From Pieris napi (Eukaryota > Arthropoda > Insecta > Lepidoptera > Pieridae), in contig NC_062249.1 in the NCBI RefSeq assembly GCF_905475465.1, forward strand, positions 7,080,501 to 7,144,500: a DNA stretch of 64,000 nucleotides, written 5' to 3'. Positions 1 through 11,300 of this stretch are shown here, piece by piece (positions within the stretch are counted from its first letter, which is position 1; each line of letters starts with the position of its first letter). The notes under the pieces are model-generated. The model had not been told where the DNA came from and searched no databases. It saw nothing but the letters and a program-made list of their open reading frames with translations. Both the position numbers and the translations under genes were made by a program.

Positions 1-2036
1 ACTCCAAACAATTTGGATTTACTAAGGGTCGGTCTACTGCTGATGCAGGTGTGGAACTACTCAAAAATGTATTCGAGGCTTGGGAGAATTCACAGGATGC
101 TTTAGGCATATTCTGTGACTTGTCCAAAGCTTTTGACTGTGTTTGCCATGACACACTTATCAAGAAACTACACCACTATGGCATTAGAAATAAGGCTCTT
201 AGACTTCTCAGTTCATATTTAGACAATAGAATACAAAGTGTAGATATTAATGGCAAACAATCAAAAGGATCTGTGGTAACTATGGGTGTTCCGCAGGGTT
301 CAATTCTAGGTCCTTTCTTATTCCTTATCTATATCAATGATTTACCTTTTTGTGTAAGGGATGATCACAAAATCCTATTATTTGCGGATGACACTTCGCT
401 TGTTTTTAAAGTTAAGCGTCAACTTGAAAATTTTGACCAAGTTAATTTGGCACTATCTAAGGTTGTCCATTGGTTTAATGTTAATAATCTGCTTTTGAAC
501 TCAAGTAAAACTAAATTAATAAAATTTTCTACGCCTAATGTGAGGCAGTTAAGCACCAATGTACAACTGAATGGAGTAGAGTTGGACCCTGTTGAGTCAA
601 CTGTTTTTCTTGGCATTACTGTTGACGCCAAACTACAGTGGGGCCCACACATTAACAAATTGTCTGGAAGGCTCAGTTCAGCTGCTTATGCTGTAAGGAA
701 AATTAGACAAATTACTGATGTGGATACTGCCAGAATTGTTTATTTCAGTTATTTTCATAGCTTGATGACGTACGGCATTCTCCTTTGGGGAAACTGTGCG
801 GATATTAATACAATCTTCTTATTACAAAAAAGGGCTGTCCGCGCTATATATAAGTTAGGTCCTAGAGTTTCTCTCCGAGAGAAATTCAAAGAGATAAACA
901 TTCTGACTGTAACTTCACAATATATTTTTGAAAATTTACTTTATGTTTACAAAAACGAACCGGATTTTGTCAAATTGTCTGATCTTCACTCTCGAAATAC
1001 TAGGAACAAAAATAATTTAACAGTTCATGCTACTCGCCTTCATAGAATAAGCAACTCGTTCATGGGTCAATGTATACGCTTTTACAATAAACTTCCTATG
1101 GATGTTCGTAAACTTCCCCTTAAGAAATTTAAATTTTTTATTAAATCAAAATTATTAACTAAAGGATATTACAGGATATCCGATTATTTAAATGATAGAA
1201 ACGCCTGGGATTGAGCTGCTCGCTTATACAGCTATCGCTTGTGTTTTTGTAAGCTGTCTTTCACTTCCTTTTTTTTTTTTTTTGCATGTTGTACATATTT
1301 ACAATCTGACATGTCTTGTGCTTTTGCATATGCATTTTATTTTATTCTATTGACATGTTTGTGCTTAGTGCATATTCATTTTTTTACATTTTTTTTTTTT
1401 CTATATTACTGACATGTTTTGTGCTTTTGCATACAATATTTTACACTTTGACATGCCAAGTGAATAATGATTATATTTCGATTATATTTTTCAATTTCAT
1501 TATTTTTTCCTTGCTTTAAGGTACACCTTAAAAATACATTTTGTATCCATTGTAAGTGTAAACATTATGCGGGTATATCATAAACTCTTTTGCTTGATTT
1601 ATAATTTGATACATTTTAGTCTATAGTTATTTTGGGCTGGCGATCTGAGTGAGTTGTTGCCCCACATATTTTTATGGTGCCACTGGCGGTATTGTTGTGT
1701 ACCGGGTTGTGCAGCTCCCTTAAAAATGGTTGAGCTGCATGAGCTATTCGGGGCATGCTAGCCGTCTGCTGGCACAGGCTTGCTCAGATCGATCTGGTTC
1801 TTTCTTCCAAAGACCAGTCCAGTAAATACTCTGCATTTGTTTACACCAATTTATTAATTTATTATTGTATTATCTGGATTATAAAAGAGACTAAGACCCC
1901 CGAGTTTGTTTCGACATTTCTTCTCAGGGCAGTCAGTTAGGAAATGTCGACTTCATCTAGTTTAGGATGACATTGTAAAAGTGATTTATATAGTCCTACT
2001 TGCAAGAATAAACTATTTCATTTCATTTCATTTCAT
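1..2036 (+). mobile_element. 3' part of a non-LTR retrotransposon (LINE)
   Basis: The element enters from the left edge. It contains the reverse-transcriptase C-terminal half (51-1214), then about 820 bases of AT-rich 3' untranslated sequence, and ends in a short tandem of TTTCA units at 2013-2036. CR1- and jockey-group LINEs often end in a short repeat instead of poly(A), which fits. It is oriented opposite to the LINE ORF1 that begins just beyond it and converges on it, so it may have inserted into that older element. The family name is not certain. Confidence 0.8.
51..1214 (+). CDS. LINE reverse transcriptase, C-terminal half (5' end outside the window)
   Basis: The frame is open for 387 codons and probably continues upstream of the window, so the first Met is not a true start. 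Visible RT motifs, in order: DLSKAFDCV near residue 23 (palm motif A, catalytic Asp), GVPQGSILGPFLFLIYINDL near residue 79 (motif B), LFADDTS near residue 109 (motif C, the FADD catalytic pair) and VFLGITVDAKLQW near residue 186. These are hallmarks of jockey/CR1-type LINE polymerases, which copy element RNA into a nicked chromosomal target. The tail from about residue 230 resembles the usual C-terminal region of these proteins and ends in a normal TGA. No stop or frameshift interrupts it, so the insertion is fairly young. The endonuclease domain would lie outside the window. Confidence 0.9.
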   Translation: MELLKNVFEAWENSQDALGIFCDLSKAFDCVCHDTLIKKLHHYGIRNKALRLLSSYLDNRIQSVDINGKQSKGSVVTMGVPQGSILGPFLFLIYINDLPFCVRDDHKILLFADDTSLVFKVKRQLENFDQVNLALSKVVHWFNVNNLLLNSSKTKLIKFSTPNVRQLSTNVQLNGVELDPVESTVFLGITVDAKLQWGPHINKLSGRLSSAAYAVRKIRQITDVDTARIVYFSYFHSLMTYGILLWGNCADINTIFLLQKRAVRAIYKLGPRVSLREKFKEINILTVTSQYIFENLLYVYKNEPDFVKLSDLHSRNTRNKNNLTVHATRLHRISNSFMGQCIRFYNKLPMDVRKLPLKKFKFFIKSKLLTKGYYRISDYLNDRNAWD

Positions 2037-2274
2037 ATATTGAGTGCAAGTGATGTATAATTTCAGTGAGTGTGTGAATATAGGTTAAAATAAGTGTAAG
2101 AGCAAATACAAATTCAAACGAAAATACATTATAGACTAAACGAGAACTTAATGTGAAAAAATTGACTAAGGTAATTTTATTACTAGCAAGACTAAAGTAA
2201 ATCAATAGAAATAAATAACAATATACAGTTAATTGGCAATATAGGTTAATGAGAAAGCAGTTACATGCAATGAG

Positions 2275-3264
2275 TCATGATTCCTTTGCCAGCTGAGATA
2301 AGCATTTTTCTGATTGGATTAAAATCGGTCTACCAGTCGAATCCTTACGCAAAAGTATTCTTCCATTTGAATGCCAGCACGAGTAGTTATGTTTCTTGGC
2401 AAATTGACGGGTTTCAAACATAAGTTTTCTTTGAGATGGACCTAGATGTTCGTCAATGTAAAGTGGAGTCTTTATTCCTGGCAAACCGATAGTATGAGTA
2501 TTGAGCTTCTCAGAAACCGGCCTTCCTTTGTTAAAGTTTCGCAGCTTAGTCAATAAATCATTTTTAGCATTAACACTCGTAAATTCAACAACAACAGGTC
2601 TTGATACTCCTGGTCTACCCGGCAGCCGATACAAGTCACGTACATCACTCCTATTTATATCGACATCCACAGCTTTGCCGATGACAGAAAGGGTCGAGAG
2701 TAAGTTGTCAAACTTTTCGTTTTCAGAAATCGGGATATTGCGAATCTCCAGAGTTGCATCTCTTGTACGAAACTGTATATCCTGGATATGCGATTCTAAG
2801 TTTTTTATGGCATTATTATTATTTTTTTGGTTAGTTTCAATTTCCTTTACTCTGTCATTGGTCTCCTCCTGAAACTTGTTAATAAATTCTATTCCTTTTT
2901 CTATTTCTGAGTTAGACTTCTTTATTTCCTGGAATTCAGTTTTTATATTGGATAATTCAGAAAATAATTTGTTTAAGGTGTCATTTAGAGTGGACTTCCA
3001 TTCACGTAGGTTTCGTTCTTGATCCTCTCTCCATTCAGAAAGCATTTTCAGGACATCCGCTCTTAAGTCGCTACTTTCGGAACTAGAATGAGCATTCGGG
3101 GAAGAGGTCTCCATTCGTTGTCGCTTGGAGCGCGTTGTTATATTGGTGTCACCCTTGGCAATACAGCCCGCACTCGTCATCGGAGACTTCGAAAGATCAG
3201 ACTCCGATCGGGAACAAGACATCACAGAAGTGTTACGAGGGGGTGAGCGTTGGATATTGGGCAT
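2275..3264 (-). CDS. LINE ORF1 protein (coiled coil plus Baculo_FP-like C-terminal domain)
   Basis: An uninterrupted ORF. I take the start at 3264 (MPNIQRSPPRN); the frame is open 34 codons further up, but that stretch is hydrophobic and unlike the rest. The N-terminal ~90 residues are Ser- and Arg-rich. Residues ~100-190 are a charged heptad-like coiled coil (repeated EIKK, NKFQEE, DRVKEIE segments). The C-terminal ~150 residues (from LEIRNIP to the end) resemble the domain named after baculovirus FP25K that is common in ORF1 proteins of insect LINEs; this is a retroelement, not a virus. Such proteins form trimers and bind element RNA. The ORF2 that should follow at lower coordinates is absent; about 240 bases downstream the opposite-strand LINE tail begins. 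The function is inferred from the domain order. Confidence 0.75.
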   Translation of the reverse strand: MPNIQRSPPRNTSVMSCSRSESDLSKSPMTSAGCIAKGDTNITTRSKRQRMETSSPNAHSSSESSDLRADVLKMLSEWREDQERNLREWKSTLNDTLNKLFSELSNIKTEFQEIKKSNSEIEKGIEFINKFQEETNDRVKEIETNQKNNNNAIKNLESHIQDIQFRTRDATLEIRNIPISENEKFDNLLSTLSVIGKAVDVDINRSDVRDLYRLPGRPGVSRPVVVEFTSVNAKNDLLTKLRNFNKGRPVSEKLNTHTIGLPGIKTPLYIDEHLGPSQRKLMFETRQFAKKHNYSCWHSNGRILLRKDSTGRPILIQSEKCLSQLAKES

Positions 3265-3429
3265 ATCTTCAATGAACCCAGAGTTCAATATCGCAAAGCA
3301 ACAATAGACAATCGCACCAGTTGATCGTAGCAGGTATAACAGCTTTGTAGTACCGTAGCAAATCACAAGCGTCGTAGTCTAACTTACGTCATTAGCCGAA
3401 TATGATGTAGAATTTCGACTCGCCGGCAC

Positions 3430-3520
3430 TCAACCGTTTGGTGTAATGGCAAACAACAGCGCTCACTTCACAGCTTATCCAAGAAGAGGCACGGGTTCAA
3501 AACCACAAAACTCCAAATAG
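3430..3520 (+). repeat. tRNA-like pol III promoter (SINE head or tRNA fossil)
   Basis: An A box, TGGTGTAATGG at 3439-3449, fits TRGYNNANNNG. A B box, GGTTCAAAACC at 3494-3504, fits GGTTCRANNCC. The 44-base spacing is tRNA-like. No clean cloverleaf or anticodon arm is apparent, so this is more likely the head of a tRNA-derived SINE than a working tRNA gene. It lies just upstream of, and antisense to, the LINE ORF1. Confidence 0.5.
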
Positions 3521-3624
3521 TTCAATTTAGTATTTTAATTTAAGATTTAAATTTCTCACAAAACTCAACACAGTGGACACGTCCAAGCGCTTCCGCGGTC
3601 CGGAGGGGAGAGGGAGGCTATTTA

Positions 3625-4229
3625 CTAGCTGACCCGACAAACGTCGTTTTGCCATGAATATTATTTCTAGGAAACATTTTTTTAGTTCAATAAAAATAAC
3701 TATCTACTATAATAAAAAAATAGGGGTGTATCGTAGAGGGGTGACAATTAAGGGTTGTATGTATTTTTGTATGCTGTTGCTTAAAAAAATAAGAACAAAA
3801 AGTTTTGTCTAAAAAATAAAATTTAAAAATTAGGGGTGTGACCACCCTAATTTTGGGCTGAAAAATAGATGTTGTCCGATTCTCAGGGTGAGATCTATAG
3901 TGCGCACTTGGACTTTGCTCAGACTTTACTTACGAAAAACACTAAGGTTAAACTATGATTTAGTATATTTATAGACATTTTAACGGTGAGATTAAGCTAA
4001 GCTCAAGCTAAGACAGAAATTGATGTTTCATTTCATGCAATACCTTCTTTATTATCCTTTAAAAAAGTAAAGAATGGTTGTAGTTAAGTCTGAGCAAAGT
4101 CTAAGTGCGCACTATAGATCTCACCCTCAGACTTACTGAATATGCATAGAAAATTTCATAAGAATCGGTCGAGCCGTTTCGGAGGAGTATGGGAACGAAC
4201 ATTGTGACACGATAATTTTATATATTAGA
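3625..4229 (-). mobile_element. non-autonomous Helitron-like element with nested MITE
   Basis: Read on the minus strand it begins TCTAATATATAAAATT after an A and ends GTCGGGTCAGCTAG before a T. The 5' TC, 3' CTAG and A/T host site are Helitron hallmarks. The internal 'cggctcgaccgattcttatg' segment is a common lepidopteran repeat motif related to the copies at 14017 and 29622. Subtracting the nested 241-bp MITE leaves about 364 bp. No Rep/helicase coding is present. The assignment rests on the termini, as no hairpin was measured. Confidence 0.6.
3886..4126. mobile_element. MITE with ~41-bp terminal inverted repeats
   Basis: Both ends begin GGGTGAGATCTATAGTGCGC, and the inverted match extends about 41 bp with one mismatch. 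It is flanked by the 3-bp direct repeat TCA (3883-3885 and 4127-4129), or CTCAG if the repeat is taken one base shorter. The 241-bp length, GGG terminus and 3-bp duplication suggest a Harbinger-type MITE, although TCA is not the usual TWA. It interrupts the Helitron-like element and is therefore younger. Confidence 0.8.
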
Positions 4230-5260
4230 TTTTTATTGGATTAAATCCTTCTTGCAACATATGTTGACTTTGTCAATGAATGAATTACTATAACCGTATA
4301 CTTAACATTCCTGAGTGGGTTGGTATCTACGGTAAATATTTACCAACGCTTATGCTACCTCAATTAATACGAAAGATCTTATGTTTTTTTTATCTTTATA
4401 GACCAAGGCAAAAATGTTCGTTTGTAGCTTGTATTCTTATATACAAAAACAAATTACATATATATATAATTTTTTCTAATATGTAGATTGGAAACAAACC
4501 TTTAATACTAAGTTATACATTGCATTCAACACTTGAACGTAATTAACTTCCTCTTGTAATCTATTAATACACATCCTTAATCGCTACCATTATGCTGGGT
4601 GTATGCTTTTTGTACCAGAGATTATAGATATTTGAAAATATTTTTCTTATTAGCTTGGTTTATACTTAAAACTCTCGTCAGTTTCTACTTTTAAGTGTAA
4701 AAGTGGAACTGTCAAACGGACTGAAAAATCGTTAATATTCAACATCAAGTATTGTTATATAAATTAATATAAAAATCGATTTTGAAATAAATTCATGTGA
4801 ATATTTTACGATTCGACCTAAGTATCTTTAAGCTATTTCTACGTAGCGTACTACAGACATATCTTACTGAATAATGGACACCCGTTTTTATTAAATGAGT
4901 CATCGTCACACAAGAGCGCAGTTCAAACAAGAAATTGACCGTTATAAATGACATCACCGAAGCGAAGTGTTTGCTTCGCATTTTTTTCCCGCGAATTTTA
5001 GCATGTTTAATCATTTTTTAAAATAATTATTAGATGATTGAAATATAAAGCTTCAAGCATCAATAGGAAACTTAAATTTTTACTTAATTATTTTAGTATT
5101 TTTATACAAGTACAGTTCCAAAACATCTAAGTGTTTAATTTTATTCTTGTTGCTATTAATACAATAAATAAATCATTGACATTAAAACTATCTTTTGGAT
5201 ATCCCGCTGAACATTAATATATTTTAGTATGTAATTCTGATATCTGTATTATGTTAACAG
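4230..5260. other. AT-rich sequence without recognised features
   Basis: About 1 kb of AT-rich sequence upstream of the first SUN exon I can support. Small ORFs at 4280-4486 and 4793-5014 show no family resemblance and are probably chance. The missing upstream coding exon of the SUN gene, which must end in phase 0, could lie here or beyond the LINEs; I could not pick it out. Confidence 0.4.
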
Positions 5261-5364
5261 AACGAAATCAACAGCCAGTATGAGAGTGTTTCAAGTTCAC
5301 GTCACTACAGAACGCTCGCTGACGTCACCCTTAGCCCCATATCGCATAATCTGACGCATGACAG
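5261..5364 (+). CDS. most upstream SUN-gene coding exon seen
   Basis: The acceptor is TTAACAG/AACG and the donor ACAG/GTGAGC. The 34 codons plus two bases are open (NEINSQYESVSSSRHYRTL...). The two-base overhang AG joins the G that opens the 6643 exon to make Arg, so phase is kept. The Ser/Arg-rich composition suits the nucleoplasmic tail of a SUN protein. The exon starts in phase 0 without a Met, so at least one more 5' exon must exist. Confidence 0.65.
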
Positions 5365-8300
5365 GTGAGCATAGTACGCACGTGTTAAAGATCACACTTC
5401 AAAATAGATGAATTCTTAGTGTTCCAGAGAAAAGCCGGGTAAGAATCCTGGTGATGCAGATTCGGCTTGTTTGCCTCCTGATAAAAAAGGATGGAACAGT
5501 CTGTAAGCACCGCGAGATTGTTGTGTGAAACATGTCACACATTCTATATCTGAAAATCTTTGATTTTCACAAATGTGCGGAAGCCCACGACGGAACTGTT
5601 TCTAAAAATACTTTCATCCTTATTGATCTTTTTCGTGTTTAATACGAGAAAAAAGAAAGCTTCTATGGAAGTTTGGAATCGAACAGTTGATTTATGAACT
5701 TGGAGATTCAATAGGTAACAATGGTTTTCAGGCACAGAGGGCTCATTTATTTTAAATATTTCATGTAAAAGTAGAAATGTGTCTATGTCACCGTAACAAC
5801 CTCAACGAACTGCTTACAATTTAACGTATTATTATTCGGTAGTTATATGAAATTGTTGGGAAGTAAAATTAATCTGTAATTGACCAAAGAAGTTTGAATG
5901 ATAACTAAGTTAGTGTAGTATAATCTACCGAATAATAATACGTTAAATTGTAAGCAGTACGCTGAGGTTCACAATCTTTCGACAGTTTATAATCTCGCGA
6001 GATAGATTACAATCTAACGGTGTTTACAATTTTACGTTAACATCTACACGTATCAATGAAGTAGCCCTTGAATGATCTATATTTATCCAAAACTGGCATG
6101 GCCTTTCCATTGATCAATATTCGAAAAAAAGGGTAGCTAAAAATATAATTTCATACATCTGCCTTCAACCATCAACAAATTCTTGTACCGCAGCTGCCAA
6201 AAGTCCAAGGGTGTCCACCGAAACTGGTTTTTCATCAGACATAAACATCTTATTTCACACAACAATGGGTAGCAGACTAACGTTGTTGACAATCGAGTTG
6301 CATTTAAAAAATAAATTTCCTTTGCCAAGACTTTTATTAATTTGTTGGCATAATTCCAATTTACTATGTGAGTACAATCTGGCGAGGTGTTTCAAATGAC
6401 ACACCTCATACCAGTTGCCTCTATCACATTAATTACATTACAAAACCATGACGCGCATTACTTATTATTAGAAATTGATCGAGTGTTATCACCAACGGAA
6501 ATAATAAATTGTAAATTTATAAGCTTAGGAATGTAGGTTCCTAAAGTTCTCAATTAACAATAAATAGTGCCTGATGGTTCGCTCTTCTCATTATATATAT
6601 GAAAATATTGACAATATTTGTTTATATTTCTATGTTTTCTAGGTCGTACCGTATTGGAAGTCCTACCTACAGTGCCTGTTCAACAGACAGCTCCTTCGCA
6701 GAACAAGCATTGGCCGACGCTAGTGCTCTCTTAGATAAGGAACCGAACCACGAGCATCTACCTTATCGGCTTTATAAAATGGCGGGAGAGTACTGGAAGT
6801 GAGTATTATCTCAAACTTTGCTATAAGCAAAGCCTCGGAGTCGTTTATTTCTTCAATTCGAATATATATATGGGGTTATACGTCTTAGTTGTCCTATGTT
6901 CTATTAACTAACTCAAATAGAATATAAATATTATCACATCATCATACATTTGACTAATGACTTATTTAGCAGACAATATAGTCATTAATGTGTTACATAT
7001 TGGGGTTGCACCACCACTATGTGGCAGCTATCCACTGAAGTATTTGTACCAATTCCGACTTAGCGTCGGTCAAGAAAAGAGCGTACCAATTCGTAAAAGA
7101 CCGTCTACACACTCGCGAGAACCCTCTGGCATTGAGTGTCCGTGGGCTATATTACTTAACATCAGGTGGGCCTTTTGCCCATTTCCCCCTGTTCTATAAA
7201 AAAATATGTATACTTTGAAAGCCTGCTTATTTCCATCAAAAAAGCATTATAATGTCTGCCCGTATTTCCTTATCTTAATTTAAATACGACACCGTACTTT
7301 TCTACATACGAGTGGAATATAGCATTTTTTATATACGTAACAATTAAACCTAACTAACATACATTTTTACAATATTGTTTAGTTTTATCTTATTAAAATA
7401 TGCAATTAAATACCCACATAATACGCAGTACTCAATATTACTATCTACCTTCCGAAACGATTTGTTTGGCCGGTATTTTTACCCGACACGTTATGCGTTT
7501 GCGCATTTTGCGTTACCAATTGACCCACAAGAGTATTTTTCCACAAATAGACTTCCTTTGTTCTACTAACGTAATGAAAATGAAATCAAATATTTTGGGG
7601 GTAGATTAAAAATTTAAAGACGTATTTTAGTTGAACAGCCGATGTGAACGATGGTAGTGAAAAAGATATTAAAATCGTTAAAATTTCAGTGAATTTTCTA
7701 TTAAGTTAAAATTAATGCATAATGGAAATAGTTAAAGAGTTAGATGTGGAAGTTATTGAGAAAACTGTGACGTTTGGGTAAATATTTGTTTAAATTATTT
7801 ATTTTAAACTTAAAAAAAAACCTTTGTTATTGGTCGTCAATATAATAATTTTATAAAGAAAACATTTGAATTAAGTCAAATAAAACAAAAACAAGATTTA
7901 TCTTGATTTTATTAATAGATAGGAAAACTCAAACGGAATACAGGACCCTGTACATAAGATTTATTTTTCCCTGATGAGGCCAAAACATAATCCGTTCATT
8001 GTAATTGGTGTTATAAATGCTATTACAAATAATAAGTATAATATAATAATTTCAAATGATTATATTACCACCAGCACCGATTAGTTAGTAGTACGCAGCT
8101 AAATGCTTTTGTACAAAGGAATAAATTCATTGTGTAACTTAATTTTTACGTGTGTGCAAAAAAAAAACATTATAGCAAAGAGTTCGCCTAATATATAAAA
8201 AGTGTAACAACAACAAAGTGAACTTTTCAATTATTTTTCTTTGCAAGTCTATATGAATGATCAGTCAAGAGATGTTTAAATAATGTATGTACAGCCGTGT

Positions 8301-11300
8301 AATATAGAACTACCCGCATAACAGATATTGTATGATCGAATACATATAATTTACAACATAAAATAACGTGTAAGCCTTATTATCCTTAACGATAGAACTC
8401 TGGTTAAAGAAATAAATTATAAAGTTGAGTTGGGTTTTAAATGTCGTCGCACGAATTTGATGATACTAATTATGCAGGAGTCTCGGGGGACCTTTATTTT
8501 TGCTGCCGGAAACGAGTCTAAGTATTTAAAAAAAAATTTAAAGTTTACAAAAAATCTATAAATCACAATAAATCTGAAAATAATCGCAAGAAATCAGTGT
8601 CTAGTATGTATGTAAAGCAAGTTTAAAAAAATGCAAATAAAATAACGCACATTCACGTGAAAATAATGAAACGAAAAAAGTAACGGATTTCTAACGGAAA
8701 TTTTGCACTGTAAGACTATTCTAGCAAAATCCACGGATTCCAATGAAGGTCCCCCAAAACTCCTGCATATTTAGTATCATCAAATTCGTGCGACGACATT
8801 TAAAACTGTTTTCAAAAAGTTTATGGACTATCATATACTAATATTATAAATAAGAATTTTGTATTTTATATATGTATTTGTTACAAATAAACTGCAACTC
8901 GTATTTTAAAATATTGTTGACCGTTAGAATACGTCACACATAGGCTATGGCTCAGGGATGCTGGGTGAAACCACATTTGTTTCTAAAATATTAAAATAAA
9001 TGCGTATATATTTCAAAGCAATTTTACATTTATTTTATCAAAATAATACTAAGAAATTGTCGAATGGGTTCGCACCTTTATGTAGTGACAAAACTGTTTT
9101 ACTTGTTCTAAATCGGGAGTTGGAAATGCCGAGTGGTAAGAATAACGTCGAGTCGTGCCTAACGTAACTTTGATCGCTTATTGTGCTCACGTAAACAATA
9201 ATTGTGCAAGTAGAATTTAATAGTTCTCACGGTGTGAAGTGAAATTTTGAATTGACACTTTCGTGCATAAACTGAAACACTTTACAGAGGTGATTGTTCT
9301 TAGAAATATTGTGTATATTTTGACTATAAAAGTTAGGTTAAGATAGTGTAAATAGTTAAGCATTGTTTTCATATAAACAATAATCTACGAGTTTCAATAT
9401 CAGTTTAATTTCAAGTAAAATTAGATTTTTTAACATTTGATCCAACGGTGAAGGAAAACATCGTGAGGAAACCGACATGTTTTAGACCCAAAAAGTCGAC
9501 GGCATGTGCATTGGAGGCTGATCACCTACTTTCCTATTAGATTTAAAAATGATCATGAAACAGATTCAGAAAATTGAGGCCAAGACCTAAAGAGGTTGTA
9601 GCGCCACTGATTAATTTAATTTTTACAAGATAGATAAAACAATAATTAAGAAACTGTTTTTAAAGAAAAAAGCTTTTACCGGATTAAAGTTATGTATTAT
9701 TATAAATTTACAATTATTTGACATAATTTTAAATTTATCCGACGTTTCGCGTGCTTTACAGCGTGCGTGGTCACGGTGACTGAAGACAAAAGATGTTGAA
9801 TGTCAAAAAGTATCACAGCTGCAGAGAAAGTTTCATTATCTGTCAAATAATTGTAAATTTATAATAATACATAACTTTAATCCGGTAAAAGCTTTTTTCT
9901 TTAAATGTGTAAAGGTTATGTTAATCAAAGACAATACTATAAGAAACTGTTTTATTATTCCTTCCGAACGGATGGGTAAACAGCTATTGTCCCAGGTTCC
10001 GAGCGGTTAAATAAAGAAATTGGAGTGTATTATAAAGAAAGAAGCATGCTAAAAATAATAAATAGATCAAAAAGGATAAGATAGTATGATTTGTGAAGAC
10101 TTGAAAACGAAATGTAGGAATCGCTTAACCAAAGACAATATTTTTATTTTTAACTTTACGAATTTCAGTAAATACCCCAAAACGGACTACACATATTCCC
10201 CAATGTCTCGGGACCGCGTGGAGCTGGCTCCGGGGCAAGTGGCTGTCCCGAATATGTCTCGTCGCTCTCTGTCCCAATTCCGGGTTCAAGGTCCAAATAC
10301 AGTGGACGAACCTGACCAGTTTGTGTCCACTTGGACAAGTACAACTACGAGGAAACGTTTCACGGTAGGTCTTATACACTTTTTACTAGAATATGGTTTT
10401 AAATTTTCTTCTTGGTTTTGGTTATTGATCTTTGCCGAGACAAAGCGTTTCAAGTATTAAACATTGAATTCATTAATTGTTACTGAAATCCCCGATTAAG
10501 GTGTAACAAAAAACGCAACATAATCGGTCCATTCGTTTAGGTGATTCGATGGCATAGACACGTCAAACTTTAACATGTATAAGGTATGTTTTAAGTAAGG
10601 GGCTAATAAATAAAAATAATTAATGACTTAGATTCAGAAATTGTCTAATGTCATGTAATAAATTCTGTAGAAGAATCTAGACAGATAACTACGAGTATAT
10701 GTAGTCTAGAATCTAGATCGACTTTGGGATGGATTTTGAGAAAGCAACTTAAAAATTAATTCCTCGCGCTAAAAGTTAAACAGTCAGGAGGCTCACCTTA
10801 CTTGAGCTTGAGGCTTGAGTGATACCATAGACACTCTCCTAAGTCAGGTAAGTTCGAGTATTGGACAGCTGGTTCTACATAGAGGTGGTGTGCCGCAAAA
10901 AATGTTTTAAAAAACGCTCAGTTGTGGAACGACAGAAGTCGGGATGGAATTTCATATTCTATCTTGACGAAGTCATAAATATTCAAATGAACAAATTCTT
11001 TATTTTATTGAAATTTAAACAAAAATCTGAATATTAAGTTTTATTCTTATTACTGGCTAATAGTGTTTGATCTTTGGAAGGGTGAATAAAGCCTGGAAAT
11101 ATGGACAGACACAATTTTAATTTAACGATTTGAGTTTCTCAAAGCGAACGGTATATTATTAGTATAGAAATTAAATTAACGATTTTTTAAATAATATATA
11201 GAAATTTAATTATTTTCATTACAGACGGTAGAGAGTTCTGATGATGAGAGCCCGTACATTCATAACGGTTATGGTGCGAGAGAGGAAAAATGGTGGTTTA

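Noticed and set aside
1316..1519. Small frame in the LINE 3' UTR
   Set aside because: It is made of low-complexity T-rich repeats (acatgttt...ttgtgctt) and is not a gene.
2275..3264. Baculovirus-derived gene
   Set aside because: The Baculo_FP-like domain is common in insect LINE ORF1 proteins; the coiled coil, LINE context and absence of other viral genes point to a retroelement.
2006..3366. Twin-priming inversion of one LINE
   Set aside because: In twin priming the inverted 5' part lies upstream of the tail; here it lies beyond the tail.
3430..3520. Functional tRNA gene
   Set aside because: A and B boxes are present but no cloverleaf or anticodon arm could be drawn.
9126..9135. ATG CCG AGT G followed by GTAAGA as another first SUN exon
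   Set aside because: It ends in phase 1, whereas exon 10169 needs a two-base overhang, so it cannot join in frame.
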